Below are positions 9,476-17,886 of a stretch of DNA of 64,000 nucleotides, in pieces. The notes below the pieces were generated by a model. It searched no databases and had not been told where the DNA came from. It saw only the letters and a list, made by a program, of their open reading frames with translations. The DNA is taken from positions 62,001 to 126,000 of the forward strand of contig NZ_JABEZT010000006.1 of NCBI RefSeq assembly GCF_013149805.1. Reading direction: 5' to 3'. Position 1 is the first letter of the stretch. Each line of letters opens with the position of its first letter. The position numbers were made by a program, and so were the translations under genes. Origin of the DNA: Isoptericola chiayiensis. Its GTDB lineage: Bacteria > Actinomycetota > Actinomycetes > Actinomycetales > Cellulomonadaceae.

Positions 9476-9481
9476 GACCCC

Positions 9482-10645
9482 GTGACTGCAGTGAACCTCG
9501 GCATGCCCGCACCGCCCGCTCCCACGCTCGCCCCGCGCCGCGCGACCCGGAAGATCAAGGTCGGCGACGTCTACGTCGGTGGCGACGCCCCGGTGAGCGT
9601 CCAGTCGATGACGACCACCAAGACCACCGACATCAACGGCACCCTCCAACAGATCGCCGAGCTGACGGCCGCCGGCTGCGACATCGTGCGCGTGGCCTGC
9701 CCCACGCAGGACGACGCCGAGGCCCTGCCGATCATCGCGAAGAAGTCGCAGATCCCGGTGATCGCCGACATCCACTTCCAGCCGAAGTACGTCTTCGCGG
9801 CCATCGAGGCGGGATGTGCGGCGGTGCGCGTCAACCCCGGCAACATCAAGAAGTTCGACGACCAGGTCAAGGAGATCGCGCAGGCCGCCAAGGACCACGG
9901 CACCTCGCTGCGGATCGGCGTCAACGCCGGCTCCCTCGACAAGCGTCTCCTGCAGAAGTACGGCAAGCCCACCCCGGAGGCCCTCGTCGAGTCGGCCGTG
10001 TGGGAGGCGAGCCTCTTCGAGGAGCACGACTTCCACGACTTCAAGATCTCCGTCAAGCACAACGACCCGGTGGTCATGGTCCGCGCCTACGAGCTGCTGT
10101 CCGAGCGCGGCGACTGGCCGCTGCACCTCGGCGTCACGGAGGCCGGTCCGGCGTTCCAGGGGACCATCAAGTCGGCCACCGCGTTCGGTGCGCTGCTGAG
10201 CCAGGGCATCGGCGACACCATCCGCGTCTCGCTGTCGGCGCCGCCGGTCGAGGAGGTCAAGGTCGGCATCCAGATCCTGCAGGCCCTGAACCTGCGCGAG
10301 CGCAAGCTCGAGATCGTCTCCTGCCCCTCCTGCGGGCGGGCCCAGGTCGACGTCTACGAGCTGGCGGAGAAGGTCACCGCAGGACTCGAGGGCATGGCGG
10401 TCCCGCTGCGGGTGGCCGTCATGGGCTGTGTCGTCAACGGTCCGGGCGAGGCCCGCGAGGCCGACCTCGGCGTCGCCTCCGGCAACGGCAAGGGCCAGAT
10501 CTTCGTCAAGGGCGAGGTCATCAAGACCGTCCCCGAGGCGATGATCGTCGAGACGCTCATCGAGGAGGCCCTGCGCATCGCCGAGGAGATGCCGGCACCC
10601 GAGAACGACGCCCAGGCGGGCGCCCCGGTCGTCACGGTGTCCTGA
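9482..10645 (+). CDS. ispG: 4-hydroxy-3-methylbut-2-en-1-yl diphosphate synthase (IspG/GcpE)
   Basis: This is a [4Fe-4S] enzyme converting MEcPP to HMBPP in the MEP pathway. The TIM-barrel part includes [33 protein letters not shown] and [13 protein letters not shown]. The C-terminal iron-sulfur part has [11 protein letters not shown] and [15 protein letters not shown], whose cysteines bind the cluster. The protein is 387 aa, typical of the bacterial two-domain form. The frame opens at 9440, but a -10 box at 9470-9475 and family length favour GTG 9482. Flavodoxin or ferredoxin is the expected electron donor; neither is encoded here. Confidence 0.95.
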   Translation: MTAVNLGMPAPPAPTLAPRRATRKIKVGDVYVGGDAPVSVQSMTTTKTTDINGTLQQIAELTAAGCDIVRVACPTQDDAEALPIIAKKSQIPVIADIHFQPKYVFAAIEAGCAAVRVNPGNIKKFDDQVKEIAQAAKDHGTSLRIGVNAGSLDKRLLQKYGKPTPEALVESAVWEASLFEEHDFHDFKISVKHNDPVVMVRAYELLSERGDWPLHLGVTEAGPAFQGTIKSATAFGALLSQGIGDTIRVSLSAPPVEEVKVGIQILQALNLRERKLEIVSCPSCGRAQVDVYELAEKVTAGLEGMAVPLRVAVMGCVVNGPGEAREADLGVASGNGKGQIFVKGEVIKTVPEAMIVETLIEEALRIAEEMPAPENDAQAGAPVVTVS

Positions 10646-10685
10646 GACGGCGGCCGAGGGTCCGGGCGGCGAGGAGGCGGGGACG

Positions 10686-11603
10686 ATGGGGTGGCGACCG
10701 GCGGTGCGCGGGGCCCGAGCGCCCGAGGGGCGCCGGGGCCCCGTCGCGCGCGTGCTCGGTCCCGAGGCGGTGGCCGAGGCCCGCGGCGTCTGCGCCGTCG
10801 ACCCCGTCGCGTCCGTCCTGGCCGCCAGCCGTCTCGACGTCGCCGACCGTGCCGGGCTCGCCGCGGCGGGCGGCCAGGTGTGGGGCTACCCCGAGGAGGG
10901 CCCCCTGCAGGCCGTCTGCTGGGCCGGGGCCAACCTGGTGCCCGTGGTCCCGAGCACGCTCTCGCGGGCCGAGGCGGACGACGCCGTGGCGGCCTTCGCG
11001 GCGGTCGCGCGCCAGCAGGGACGCCGGTCCAGCTCCGTCGTGGGTGAGCAGCGCGCCACGCTGCGCCTGTGGGAGCTGCTGTCCCGCGTGTGGCCGCCCC
11101 CGCGCGAGGTCCGCACCGACCAGCCCTCGCTGGTGATCGACCGCGCCCCCGACGTGGCCCCGGACCCGCACGTGCGGCGCTCGCGCCCCGACGAGCTCGA
11201 GCTCGTGCTGCCCGCCTGCGTGCGCATGTTCACCGAAGAGGTCGGCTACTCGCCGGTGGCGAGCGGGGGCAGCGCGTACGCCGCGCGCGTACGGTCGCTC
11301 ATCACCGAGGGCCGCTCGTTCGTCCGGGTCGACGACGGCCCCGACGGGCCCCGCGTCGTGTTCAAGGCGGAGCTCGGCGCGGTGGCGGGCGGCGTCGCCC
11401 AGGTCCAGGGCGTCTGGGTCGATCCCGCATTGCGCGGTTCGGGGCTGTCCGTGCCCGGGATGGCCGCCGTCGTCGAGCTCACCCGGCGCACCGTGGCGCC
11501 CGTGGTCTCGCTGTACGTCAACTCGTACAACGCACCGGCGCTCGCGGCCTACCGCCGCGTGGGGTTCGAGCGCTCGGGCTCGTTCGCGACCGTCCTGTTC
11601 TGA
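10686..11603 (+). CDS. GNAT-family N-acetyltransferase with DUF4081-type N-terminal domain
   Basis: The 305-residue protein has an N-terminal module (about 15-150, including VWGYPEEGPLQAVCWAGANLVPV) typical of DUF4081 proteins. A GNAT domain follows from about 160 to the end: VQGVWVDPALRGSGLSVPGMAAVVE is the acetyl-CoA loop and YNAPALAAYRRVGFERSGSFATVLF the C-terminal strand. This gene commonly follows ispG in actinobacteria (Rv2867c in M. tuberculosis). The substrate is unknown. It begins 40 bp after ispG, behind GAGGAGG, so it is probably co-transcribed. Confidence 0.85.
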   Translation: MGWRPAVRGARAPEGRRGPVARVLGPEAVAEARGVCAVDPVASVLAASRLDVADRAGLAAAGGQVWGYPEEGPLQAVCWAGANLVPVVPSTLSRAEADDAVAAFAAVARQQGRRSSSVVGEQRATLRLWELLSRVWPPPREVRTDQPSLVIDRAPDVAPDPHVRRSRPDELELVLPACVRMFTEEVGYSPVASGGSAYAARVRSLITEGRSFVRVDDGPDGPRVVFKAELGAVAGGVAQVQGVWVDPALRGSGLSVPGMAAVVELTRRTVAPVVSLYVNSYNAPALAAYRRVGFERSGSFATVLF

Positions 11604-11645
11604 GGTCGCCGCCGGGCGTCTCCGGGAGCTCGGACCCAGCGCGGC

Positions 11646-12524
11646 TCAGCGCAGCAGCCGGGACATCCGTCGGTCGGCCAGGACTTGGCCGCTGGTCTGG
11701 CAGGTGGGGCAGTACTGCAGCGACCGGTCGGCGAAGGACACCTCGCGGACGGTGTCCCCGCAGACCGGGCATGGCTCTCCGGTGCGCCCGTGCACGCGCA
11801 TCCCGGCACGCTTGGCGTCCTTGAGGTCCGACGCCGGACGCCCGGCCGACGCGGCGACGGCCGCGGTGAGCGTGTCCACGACGGCGGCGTGCAGCGCCAC
11901 CACGGCGTCGTCGTCGAACGACCGGGTCAGGGCGAAGGGGGAGACGCGGGCGACGTGCAGGATCTCGTCGGAGTAGGCGTTGCCGATCCCTGCCACGGCG
12001 TGCTGGTCGCGCAGCAGCCCCTTGACCTGCTGGTTGCGGCCGCGCATCAGCCCGGCCAGGACCTCGACGGTGAAGTCCTCGGACAGCGGCTCGACGCCCA
12101 GGGTGCGGATCGCCTCGACGTCCTCGGGCGCCGCGACCACGTGCAGGGCCAGGCGCCGCCGCGTGCCTGCCTCGGTGACGTCGAGCCCGGTGCCGTCGTC
12201 GAACCGCAGCCGGACACCCAGGGACGGCCCGCGCGAGGAGCCGCCGAGCCGGGGCCGCACCGGCGTCGTCGGCGCCCGGTCGTGCCACCGTACCCAGCCG
12301 CCGCGCGCGAGGTGGACGGCCAGGTGCGGGCCACCGGTGGCCAGCACGAGCCACTTGCCGCGCCGCGTCCAGGACCGCACGAGCCGGTCGACCAGCGCGC
12401 TCGTCGGCGGGTCGTGCGTCTTGAGCGCGGCGATCGAACCGACGTCGGCCGCCACGACCGTGCGGTCACGCGTGCTGCGGTCGAGGAACCGGGCCAGGGC
12501 CTCGACCTCGGGGAGCTCCGGCAT
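11646..12524 (-). CDS. Fpg/Nei-family DNA glycosylase (MPELPEVE type)
   Basis: The 292-residue base-excision repair enzyme starts [15 protein letters not shown]. After Met removal the N-terminal Pro is the Schiff-base nucleophile and Glu3 the acid/base. The helix-two-turn-helix region ([28 protein letters not shown], about 175-203) and the zinc finger (CPVCG, then YCPTCQ) are intact. The core sequence diverges from classical 8-oxoG Fpg, so the preferred lesion is uncertain. The frame runs 12 codons further upstream, but the family start is ATG 12524. Divergent from proS with 62 bp between starts. A second member, with a MPEGD-type start, is at 46.2-47.1 kb. Confidence 0.88.
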   Translation of the reverse strand: MPELPEVEALARFLDRSTRDRTVVAADVGSIAALKTHDPPTSALVDRLVRSWTRRGKWLVLATGGPHLAVHLARGGWVRWHDRAPTTPVRPRLGGSSRGPSLGVRLRFDDGTGLDVTEAGTRRRLALHVVAAPEDVEAIRTLGVEPLSEDFTVEVLAGLMRGRNQQVKGLLRDQHAVAGIGNAYSDEILHVARVSPFALTRSFDDDAVVALHAAVVDTLTAAVAASAGRPASDLKDAKRAGMRVHGRTGEPCPVCGDTVREVSFADRSLQYCPTCQTSGQVLADRRMSRLLR

Positions 12525-12573
12525 GCCTCCAGTGTGGCCGCGGACGGCGGGCCGGACCACCGCCGGGCGCCGC

Positions 12574-12579
12574 TAGGCT
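12574..12579 (+). promoter_or_regulatory. -10 box of proS (leaderless)
   Basis: TAGGCT is 7 nt upstream of ATG 12587. An in-frame GTG at 12581 lies in between, but the -10 geometry favours ATG 12587. Confidence 0.5.
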
Positions 12580-12586
12580 GGTGCGC

Positions 12587-14428
12587 ATGTCGATCGTGTC
12601 CGCCTCCGGCGCTGCCCGCAGCGGTGACCTGCTGCGCCTGTCCTCCCTGTTCGTCCGTACCCTGCGCGAGGACCCGGCCGACGCCGAGGTCGCCAGTCAC
12701 CGGCTGCTGGTGCGAGCCGGCTACATCCGCCGGGCGGCGCCCGGGGTGTACTCCTGGCTCCCGCTGGGTCTGCGGGTGCTGGCGAAGGTCGAGGCCGTGG
12801 TGCGCGAGGAGATGGCCGCCATCGGCGCCCAGGAGGTGCACTTCCCGGCGCTGCTGCCGCGCGAGCCCTACGAGGCGACCGGACGGTGGGACGAGTACGG
12901 GCCCAACCTGTTCCGGCTCAAGGACCGCAAGGAGGCCGACTACCTGCTGGCCCCCACCCACGAGGAGATGTTCACCCTGCTGGTGAAGGACCTGTACTCC
13001 TCGTACAAGGACCTGCCCCTGGCGCTGTACCAGATCCAGACCAAGTACCGCGACGAGGCGCGTCCCCGCGCCGGGCTGATCCGCGGACGCGAGTTCATCA
13101 TGAAGGACGCCTACTCCTTCGACCTCGACGACGCCGGGCTGGAGGCCGCCTACGACAGGCAGCGTGGCGCCTACCAGCGCATCTTCTCCCGGCTCGGGCT
13201 CGAGTACGTGGTCGTGGCCGCGACGTCGGGTGCGATGGGCGGCTCGCGCTCGGAGGAGTTCCTGTCGCCGTCGGCGATCGGCGAGGACACGTTCGTGCGC
13301 TCGGCCGGCGGGTACGCGGCGAACGTCGAGGCCGTCGTCACGCCGGTGCCCGAGCCGCTCGGGTACGACGACGCCCCGGCGGCGCACGTCGAGGACACCC
13401 CCGACACCCCGACCATCGAGACCCTGGTGGACTTCGCCAACGCCCACCACCCCCGGGCCGACCGCGCCTGGACGGCCGCGGACACGCTCAAGAACGTGGT
13501 GCTCGCCGTGACCCAGCCCGACGGCACCCGCGAGCTCGTCGTCGTCGGCGTCCCGGGGGACCGCGAGGTCGACGTCAAGCGGCTCGAGGCGTCGCTGGCC
13601 CCCGCCGAGGCCGAGCCCGCCACCGAGACGGACTTCGCCGCGCACCCCGAGCTGGTCAAGGGCTACATCGGTCCCGGCGTGCTCGGGCCGCAGGGCAAGC
13701 AGGTCCTCGACCCCGAGTCGGGTGAGACCCGCCCCGCGATCCGCTACCTGCTCGACCCCCGGGTGGTGGCCGGCACGCGCTGGATCACCGGCGCCGACCA
13801 GCCCGGCCGGCACGTGTTCGACCTGGTCGCCGAGCGCGACTTCGCCGCCGACGGCGTCATCGAGGCGGCGGAGGTGCGGGCCGGGGACCCGGCCCCGGAT
13901 GGCTCGGGCCCGCTGGAGCTGGCGCGCGGCATCGAGATCGGCCACATCTTCCAGCTCGGACGCAAGTACGCGGAGGCGCTCGACCTGAAGGTGCTCGACC
14001 CGAACGGCAAGCAGGCCGTGGTGACGATGGGCTCCTACGGCATCGGCGTCACGCGGGTGCTGGCGGCGCTCGCCGAGGCCCACCACGACGAGCGCGGGCT
14101 GGCCTGGCCGGCCCACGTCGCGCCCGCGCACGTGCACGTCGTGGCGACCGGCAAGGGGTCCGAGGTGTTCGCCGCGGCCGAGGAGATCGCGACGGGGCTC
14201 GTGGCACAGGGCGTCGAGGTGGTCTACGACGACCGCCCCAAGGTCTCGCCGGGCGTGAAGTTCGCGGACGCCGAGCTCTTCGGGGTGCCGCTGGTCCTCG
14301 TGGTCGGCCGCGGGCTCGCCGACGGCGTCGTGGAGGTCCGTCCCCGCGCCGGCGAGGCGGTGCAGGTCCCGGTGGACCGGGCGGTGCCGACGGTGGTCGA
14401 GCGGGTCACGGAGCTGCTGGCGGGCTGA
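12587..14428 (+). CDS. proS: Prolyl-tRNA synthetase (bacterial type with editing insert)
   Basis: Class II synthetase charging tRNA-Pro. The 613-residue protein has motif 1 near residues 60-90, motif 2 with the [17 protein letters not shown] segment (about 149-167), the large INS editing domain (about 230-420, beginning YAANVEAV) and motif 3 [11 protein letters not shown]. The anticodon-binding domain ends in the conserved [20 protein letters not shown]. The INS domain marks the ProRS form that clears misactivated alanine. Start chosen from the -10 box at 12574-12579. It converges with the lipoprotein gene at 14452. Confidence 0.95.
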   Translation: MSIVSASGAARSGDLLRLSSLFVRTLREDPADAEVASHRLLVRAGYIRRAAPGVYSWLPLGLRVLAKVEAVVREEMAAIGAQEVHFPALLPREPYEATGRWDEYGPNLFRLKDRKEADYLLAPTHEEMFTLLVKDLYSSYKDLPLALYQIQTKYRDEARPRAGLIRGREFIMKDAYSFDLDDAGLEAAYDRQRGAYQRIFSRLGLEYVVVAATSGAMGGSRSEEFLSPSAIGEDTFVRSAGGYAANVEAVVTPVPEPLGYDDAPAAHVEDTPDTPTIETLVDFANAHHPRADRAWTAADTLKNVVLAVTQPDGTRELVVVGVPGDREVDVKRLEASLAPAEAEPATETDFAAHPELVKGYIGPGVLGPQGKQVLDPESGETRPAIRYLLDPRVVAGTRWITGADQPGRHVFDLVAERDFAADGVIEAAEVRAGDPAPDGSGPLELARGIEIGHIFQLGRKYAEALDLKVLDPNGKQAVVTMGSYGIGVTRVLAALAEAHHDERGLAWPAHVAPAHVHVVATGKGSEVFAAAEEIATGLVAQGVEVVYDDRPKVSPGVKFADAELFGVPLVLVVGRGLADGVVEVRPRAGEAVQVPVDRAVPTVVERVTELLAG

Positions 14429-14430
14429 GG

Positions 14431-14452
14431 GCGGGCGCCCCGCGTCGCCCGC
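14431..14452. terminator. Bidirectional hairpin between proS and the convergent lipoprotein gene
   Basis: 7-bp arms GCGGGCG and CGCCCGC surround an 8-nt loop. The right arm ends on the stop codon of the reverse-strand gene. The only 23-bp gap between two convergent genes makes a shared terminator likely, although there are no U-tracts. Confidence 0.4.
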
Positions 14453-15612
14453 TACCCGGCGTCGTCCGCCTGCTCCGGCAGGCCCGGGAACGGCACGGGC
14501 TCGGCGCCCCACGCCTCCAGGGCGAGGGCGCAGTCGACGAGGAGGTCGACCAGGGCGCCGCGGGTGTCCGGGGCGGTCGTCCCCACGATGGTGGCGTACG
14601 TGGTGGCCAGGTCGTTCTCCACGCTGCGCACGAGCGCGCCGTCGCCGGCCCCGCGGGGGACGGCGTAGGCGACGCGGCGGGGGTCCTGGGCCGTGCCGGC
14701 GGTCCCGGCGAGGAGCGCCCAGGCTTCGCTGCGCGCGCCGTGCGTGTCGGCGCGTCCGGCCAGTGCGGCGCGCCGGTCGTCGGTGCGCAGGGCGGCGCGC
14801 AGCCGCAGCGCGTACGCCGCCGAGTCCTCCGAGGCGACCAGCGTGCTCAGGTCGGCGGCGGTCAGGCCCCGTGGCAGCGGCGCCGGGGCGTCGGAGTCTC
14901 CGCCGGTGCTGGACACCTCGCCGTCGTCGGTGGCCGACGGGGACGGGGAGGGGGACGCGGCCGTCAGGGCCGCCAGCCCGGACCCGGCGGACCCGGCGGC
15001 ATCGGCCGCGGGGGACTCCCCGGACGGCTCGACCTCCACGATGGCCGTGCCGTCGGGGGCGGGCACCGTCGCGACCTGCGTCGGCGGTGGGCCGGCGTCG
15101 GTGTACGCCCCGACGCGCTGGGCGGAGACCGCCTGGGCGGCGCCGATCGAGGCGAGGAGGCGGGCCAGCGGGCCCTCGACGGTCGTGCTGGCCGCGGTCC
15201 GGCTCCGGCCGGAGGCGTCCACGAGGGCGTCGACCACGTCCTGGGCCTGCACGGGCTCCGAGCTGGGTGCCGGGGAGCCGGTGGGCGGCTCCGTCGGCTC
15301 CAGACCGGAGTCGTAGACGCCGCCGAGCTGGGCGGCCTGCGCACGGGAGTCCGCGGCGACGCGTTCCAGCTCGGCGGTGAGGCGGGCACGGCGCCCGTCG
15401 AGGCGGTCGACGACCGCGTCGGCCTGGTCGGCCACGTAGAGGGCGTCGGACACCGCGGTGCGCCGCACGATCTCGAGCGCGTCGGGCACGGGCTCCGCCG
15501 GCGGCGGGGTCTCGAGGCGCAGCCCGCACCCGGCGAGGACCGCGACGGCCAGCAGGCCGGCGAGCGCCCGGAGACGGCGGCGGCCCGGTGGGGTGACGTG
15601 GTGCGGTTCCAT
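14452..15612 (-). CDS. Ferritin-like DUF4439-type lipoprotein (probable)
   Basis: The 386-residue protein starts MEPHHVTPPGRRRLRALAGL, followed by the lipobox LAVAVLAGC with acylated Cys29, so it should be membrane-anchored outside the cell. Residues about 45-210 are Ala-rich and helical; about 215-285 are a Pro/Ser/Glu linker. The C-terminal 100 residues (LSTLVASEDSAAYALRLRAAL onward, with AWALLAG and LEAWGAEPVPFPGLPE) resemble the ferritin-like DUF4439 family, which is often found between proS and rimP in actinobacteria. The function is unknown. CAAGAT, 8 nt before ATG 15612, could be a leaderless -10. The frame stays open upstream to 15777, but that would bury the signal sequence. Confidence 0.7.
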   Translation of the reverse strand: MEPHHVTPPGRRRLRALAGLLAVAVLAGCGLRLETPPPAEPVPDALEIVRRTAVSDALYVADQADAVVDRLDGRRARLTAELERVAADSRAQAAQLGGVYDSGLEPTEPPTGSPAPSSEPVQAQDVVDALVDASGRSRTAASTTVEGPLARLLASIGAAQAVSAQRVGAYTDAGPPPTQVATVPAPDGTAIVEVEPSGESPAADAAGSAGSGLAALTAASPSPSPSATDDGEVSSTGGDSDAPAPLPRGLTAADLSTLVASEDSAAYALRLRAALRTDDRRAALAGRADTHGARSEAWALLAGTAGTAQDPRRVAYAVPRGAGDGALVRSVENDLATTYATIVGTTAPDTRGALVDLLVDCALALEAWGAEPVPFPGLPEQADDAG

Positions 15613-15779
15613 CGAGGTCGATCTTGCCACGTCGGGGTGCGTCGCTGTGACGTTCCTCCCGTGGCTGCCGGGGTTCGTCGGGCACGCGCGGCCCGAGGTG
15701 TTCGTTACGCTGGGACGACACACAACGACACACCGGCCGCGGGACGTCCCGGCGCGGGAATCACCCTCGGGAGGCATCG

Positions 15780-16304
15780 ATGGCAGCAGAGCGGAGCCGT
15801 GCGTCGGACACGCGCGTCCGGTCGGTGGTCGAACCGGTGGTCGACGCCGCCGGGCTGTACCTGGAGGACGTGCACGCCACGCGCGCGGGGGACCGGTCCG
15901 TCGTGCGGATCACCCTCGACCTGCCCGAGCACGTCGAGGGCGAGCTGGACTCGGACCGGCTGGCCGAGGCGTCCCGCTCGATCTCGGCGGTGCTCGACGA
16001 GGCCGACGTCGTGCCCGGGCGCTACACGCTCGAGGTCTCGACGCCGGGCGCCACGCGCCCGCTGACCCGGGCGCGCCACTTCCGGCGTGCGCGGGGTCGC
16101 CTGGTCCGCCTGACGACGACGGACGGCGACGAGGTGCGCGGGCGCCTGCTCGACGTGGTCGATGAGGGGGACGACGTCGAGCTCGTGCTGGCCGACGGGA
16201 CGCGTCTGCCGCGGTCCGCGGTGCGCCGCGGCAAGGTGGAGGTCGAGCTGACCAGGCTCGGCGACGACGACGCGGGCGCCGCCCGCGAGGGTGAGGAGGG
16301 CTGA
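15780..16304 (+). CDS. rimP: Ribosome maturation factor RimP
   Basis: The 174-residue protein needed for 30S assembly is the first gene of the nusA-infB operon. The N-terminal domain has the [15 protein letters not shown] segment and the central [28 protein letters not shown] block conserved in RimP, followed by the SH3-like C-terminal domain (about 95-160). The tail is acidic. ATG 15780 is preceded by GGGAGG 8 nt upstream. A TACGCT box (15706-15711) is a plausible operon promoter. Confidence 0.92.
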   Translation: MAAERSRASDTRVRSVVEPVVDAAGLYLEDVHATRAGDRSVVRITLDLPEHVEGELDSDRLAEASRSISAVLDEADVVPGRYTLEVSTPGATRPLTRARHFRRARGRLVRLTTTDGDEVRGRLLDVVDEGDDVELVLADGTRLPRSAVRRGKVEVELTRLGDDDAGAAREGEEG

Positions 16305-16306
16305 CG

Positions 16307-17347
16307 ATGGACATCGACATGAGCACGCTGAGGCTGCTGGAGCGGGAGCGTGAGATCAGCCTGGACGTCCTGGTCGAAGCCATCGAGCAGGCCCTGCTCT
16401 CCGCCTACCACCGCACGCCGGACGCCTACCAGCACGCCCGCGTCGAGCTGGACCGCACCTCGGGCCACGTGACGGTCTGGGCCCGCGAGCAGATCCGGAC
16501 GCCCGACCCGGAGGACCCGGAGGGGCGCGGGACGGTCGAGCCCGGTCCGGAGTTCGACGACACCCCGGCGGACTTCGGCCGCATCGCGACGGCCACGGCC
16601 CGCCAGGTCATCGTCCAGCGCCTGCGTGACGCCGAGGACGACCAGGTGCTCGGGATGTTCCGCGGCAAGGAGGGCGAGGTCCTCGCGGGCGTCATCCAGC
16701 AGGGTCGCGACCCGCGCGTCGTCCTGGTCGACGTGGGCGGCACCGAGGCCGTCCTCCCGCCGCACGAGCAGGTGCCCGGGGAGGTCTACACGCACGGCGA
16801 GCGGCTGCGCGCCTACGTCGTGGAGGTCTCGCGCGGCATGAAGGGCGCGCAGGTGACCCTCAGCCGGACCCACCCCAACCTCGTGCGCAAGCTGTTCGAG
16901 CTCGAGGTCCCGGAGATCGCGGACGGCTCGGTCCAGATCATGGCGGTGGCCCGCGAGGCCGGTCACCGCACCAAGCTCGCGGTGCGCTCGAAGGTGTCCG
17001 GCCTCAATGCCAAGGGCGCCTGCATCGGACCGATGGGGTCGCGGGTGCGCGCGGTGATGGCGGAGCTGCACGGCGAGAAGATCGACATCGTCGACCACAG
17101 CGAGGACCCGGCCCGCTTCGTGGCCAACGCCCTGTCGCCCGCGCGTGTGAGCTCCGTCACCGTCGTGGACGCCGACGCGAAGGCCGCCCGCGCGGTCGTG
17201 CCGGACTACCAGCTCTCGCTCGCCATCGGCAAGGAAGGGCAGAATGCCCGGCTTGCCGCCAAGCTGACGGGCTGGCGCATCGACATCCGCTCGGACGAGG
17301 GCGGGGACGTCCCGGCCGTGGCCGTCGGGCCCGACGAGGTGGCGTGA
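16307..17347 (+). CDS. nusA: Transcription termination/antitermination factor NusA
   Basis: Binds RNA polymerase and nascent RNA to control pausing, termination and antitermination. The N-terminal domain is followed by an S1 domain (about 125-195, [29 protein letters not shown]) and two KH domains ([22 protein letters not shown], then [27 protein letters not shown]). At 346 aa it has no C-terminal acidic repeats, the normal actinobacterial form. It begins 2 bp after the rimP stop, and its stop overlaps the ylxR start (GTGA). Confidence 0.96.
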   Translation: MDIDMSTLRLLEREREISLDVLVEAIEQALLSAYHRTPDAYQHARVELDRTSGHVTVWAREQIRTPDPEDPEGRGTVEPGPEFDDTPADFGRIATATARQVIVQRLRDAEDDQVLGMFRGKEGEVLAGVIQQGRDPRVVLVDVGGTEAVLPPHEQVPGEVYTHGERLRAYVVEVSRGMKGAQVTLSRTHPNLVRKLFELEVPEIADGSVQIMAVAREAGHRTKLAVRSKVSGLNAKGACIGPMGSRVRAVMAELHGEKIDIVDHSEDPARFVANALSPARVSSVTVVDADAKAARAVVPDYQLSLAIGKEGQNARLAAKLTGWRIDIRSDEGGDVPAVAVGPDEVA

Positions 17348-17703
17348 GCTCGGGGCCGGCGAGCAGTGGCGTTAGACTAGGGCCGATCGGGTCGCGAACC
17401 CAGTCCGTCGCATGCCCGCGCAACGCACCCCGGGAGACCGGTCCGCTGCGCACCTGCGTCGGCTGCCGGGGACGCGACCTGCGGTCGGATCTCCTGCGGC
17501 TGGTGCTCTCGCCGTCGGACCGCGAGCCTCGGCTCGTGGTCGACAAACGGGGCAGCATGCCGGGGCGCGGGGCCTGGATCCATCCGGACCTCGCCTGCCT
17601 GGAGCTCGCCCGGCGACGGCGGGCCGTGCCGCGCGCGCTGCGCGTCGCCGGACCGCTCGACCTGGACGAGGTGCGGGCATATCTGGAGCAGCAGGACCGT
17701 TGA
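17344..17703 (+). CDS. ylxR: YlxR/RnpM-family RNA-binding protein
   Basis: The 119-residue basic protein carries the YlxR hallmark [11 protein letters not shown] (about 36-46) and the RGAWIHP segment. The family sits between nusA and infB in most bacteria, and recent work links it to RNase P RNA binding. The GTG start overlaps the nusA stop, so the first ~30 residues may be a coupled extension. An internal TAGACT (17374-17379) could support a shorter transcript, but no in-frame ATG or GTG fits well behind it. A strong hairpin follows the stop. Confidence 0.85.
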   Translation: MSSGPASSGVRLGPIGSRTQSVACPRNAPRETGPLRTCVGCRGRDLRSDLLRLVLSPSDREPRLVVDKRGSMPGRGAWIHPDLACLELARRRRAVPRALRVAGPLDLDEVRAYLEQQDR

Positions 17704-17709
17704 CGACCC

Positions 17710-17732
17710 GAGCGGCACCGACGGTGCCGCTC
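17710..17732 (+). terminator. Hairpin after ylxR
   Basis: Perfect 10-bp arms GAGCGGCACC and GGTGCCGCTC surround the loop GAC, 7 nt after the ylxR stop. A second smaller hairpin (CCGGGCG/CGCCCGG, 17742-17759) follows. Neither has a U-tract, and read-through into infB is likely. Confidence 0.5.
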
Positions 17733-17855
17733 ACGTCGCGACCGGGCGCCATCGCCCGGCCGCACCACGCGTACATCGACAAGGAAGCGGGTCAGAAGCC
17801 GATGGGCACCCGATGAGTCCCCAGCGATGAGTACTCGGTACTAACGACGGTCCTG

Positions 17856-17880
17856 CCTGTCTCGGTAGGGCCGAGACAGG
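17856..17880 (+). promoter_or_regulatory. Hairpin sequestering part of the infB ribosome-binding site
   Basis: CCTGTCTCGG (17856-17865) pairs perfectly with CCGAGACAGG (17871-17880) around TAGGG. The last three bases of the right arm (AGG) are the first half of the infB Shine-Dalgarno AGGAGA (17878-17883), and the GTG start is at 17887. The stem must open for full SD pairing, so it may tune IF2 synthesis. Confidence 0.55.
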
Positions 17881-17886
17881 AGAGAT

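Noticed and set aside
12047-15733. Reverse-strand open frame of about 1230 codons across proS
   Set aside because: It is antisense to prolyl-tRNA synthetase and overlaps both the fpg and lipoprotein genes in other frames; composition is artefactual.
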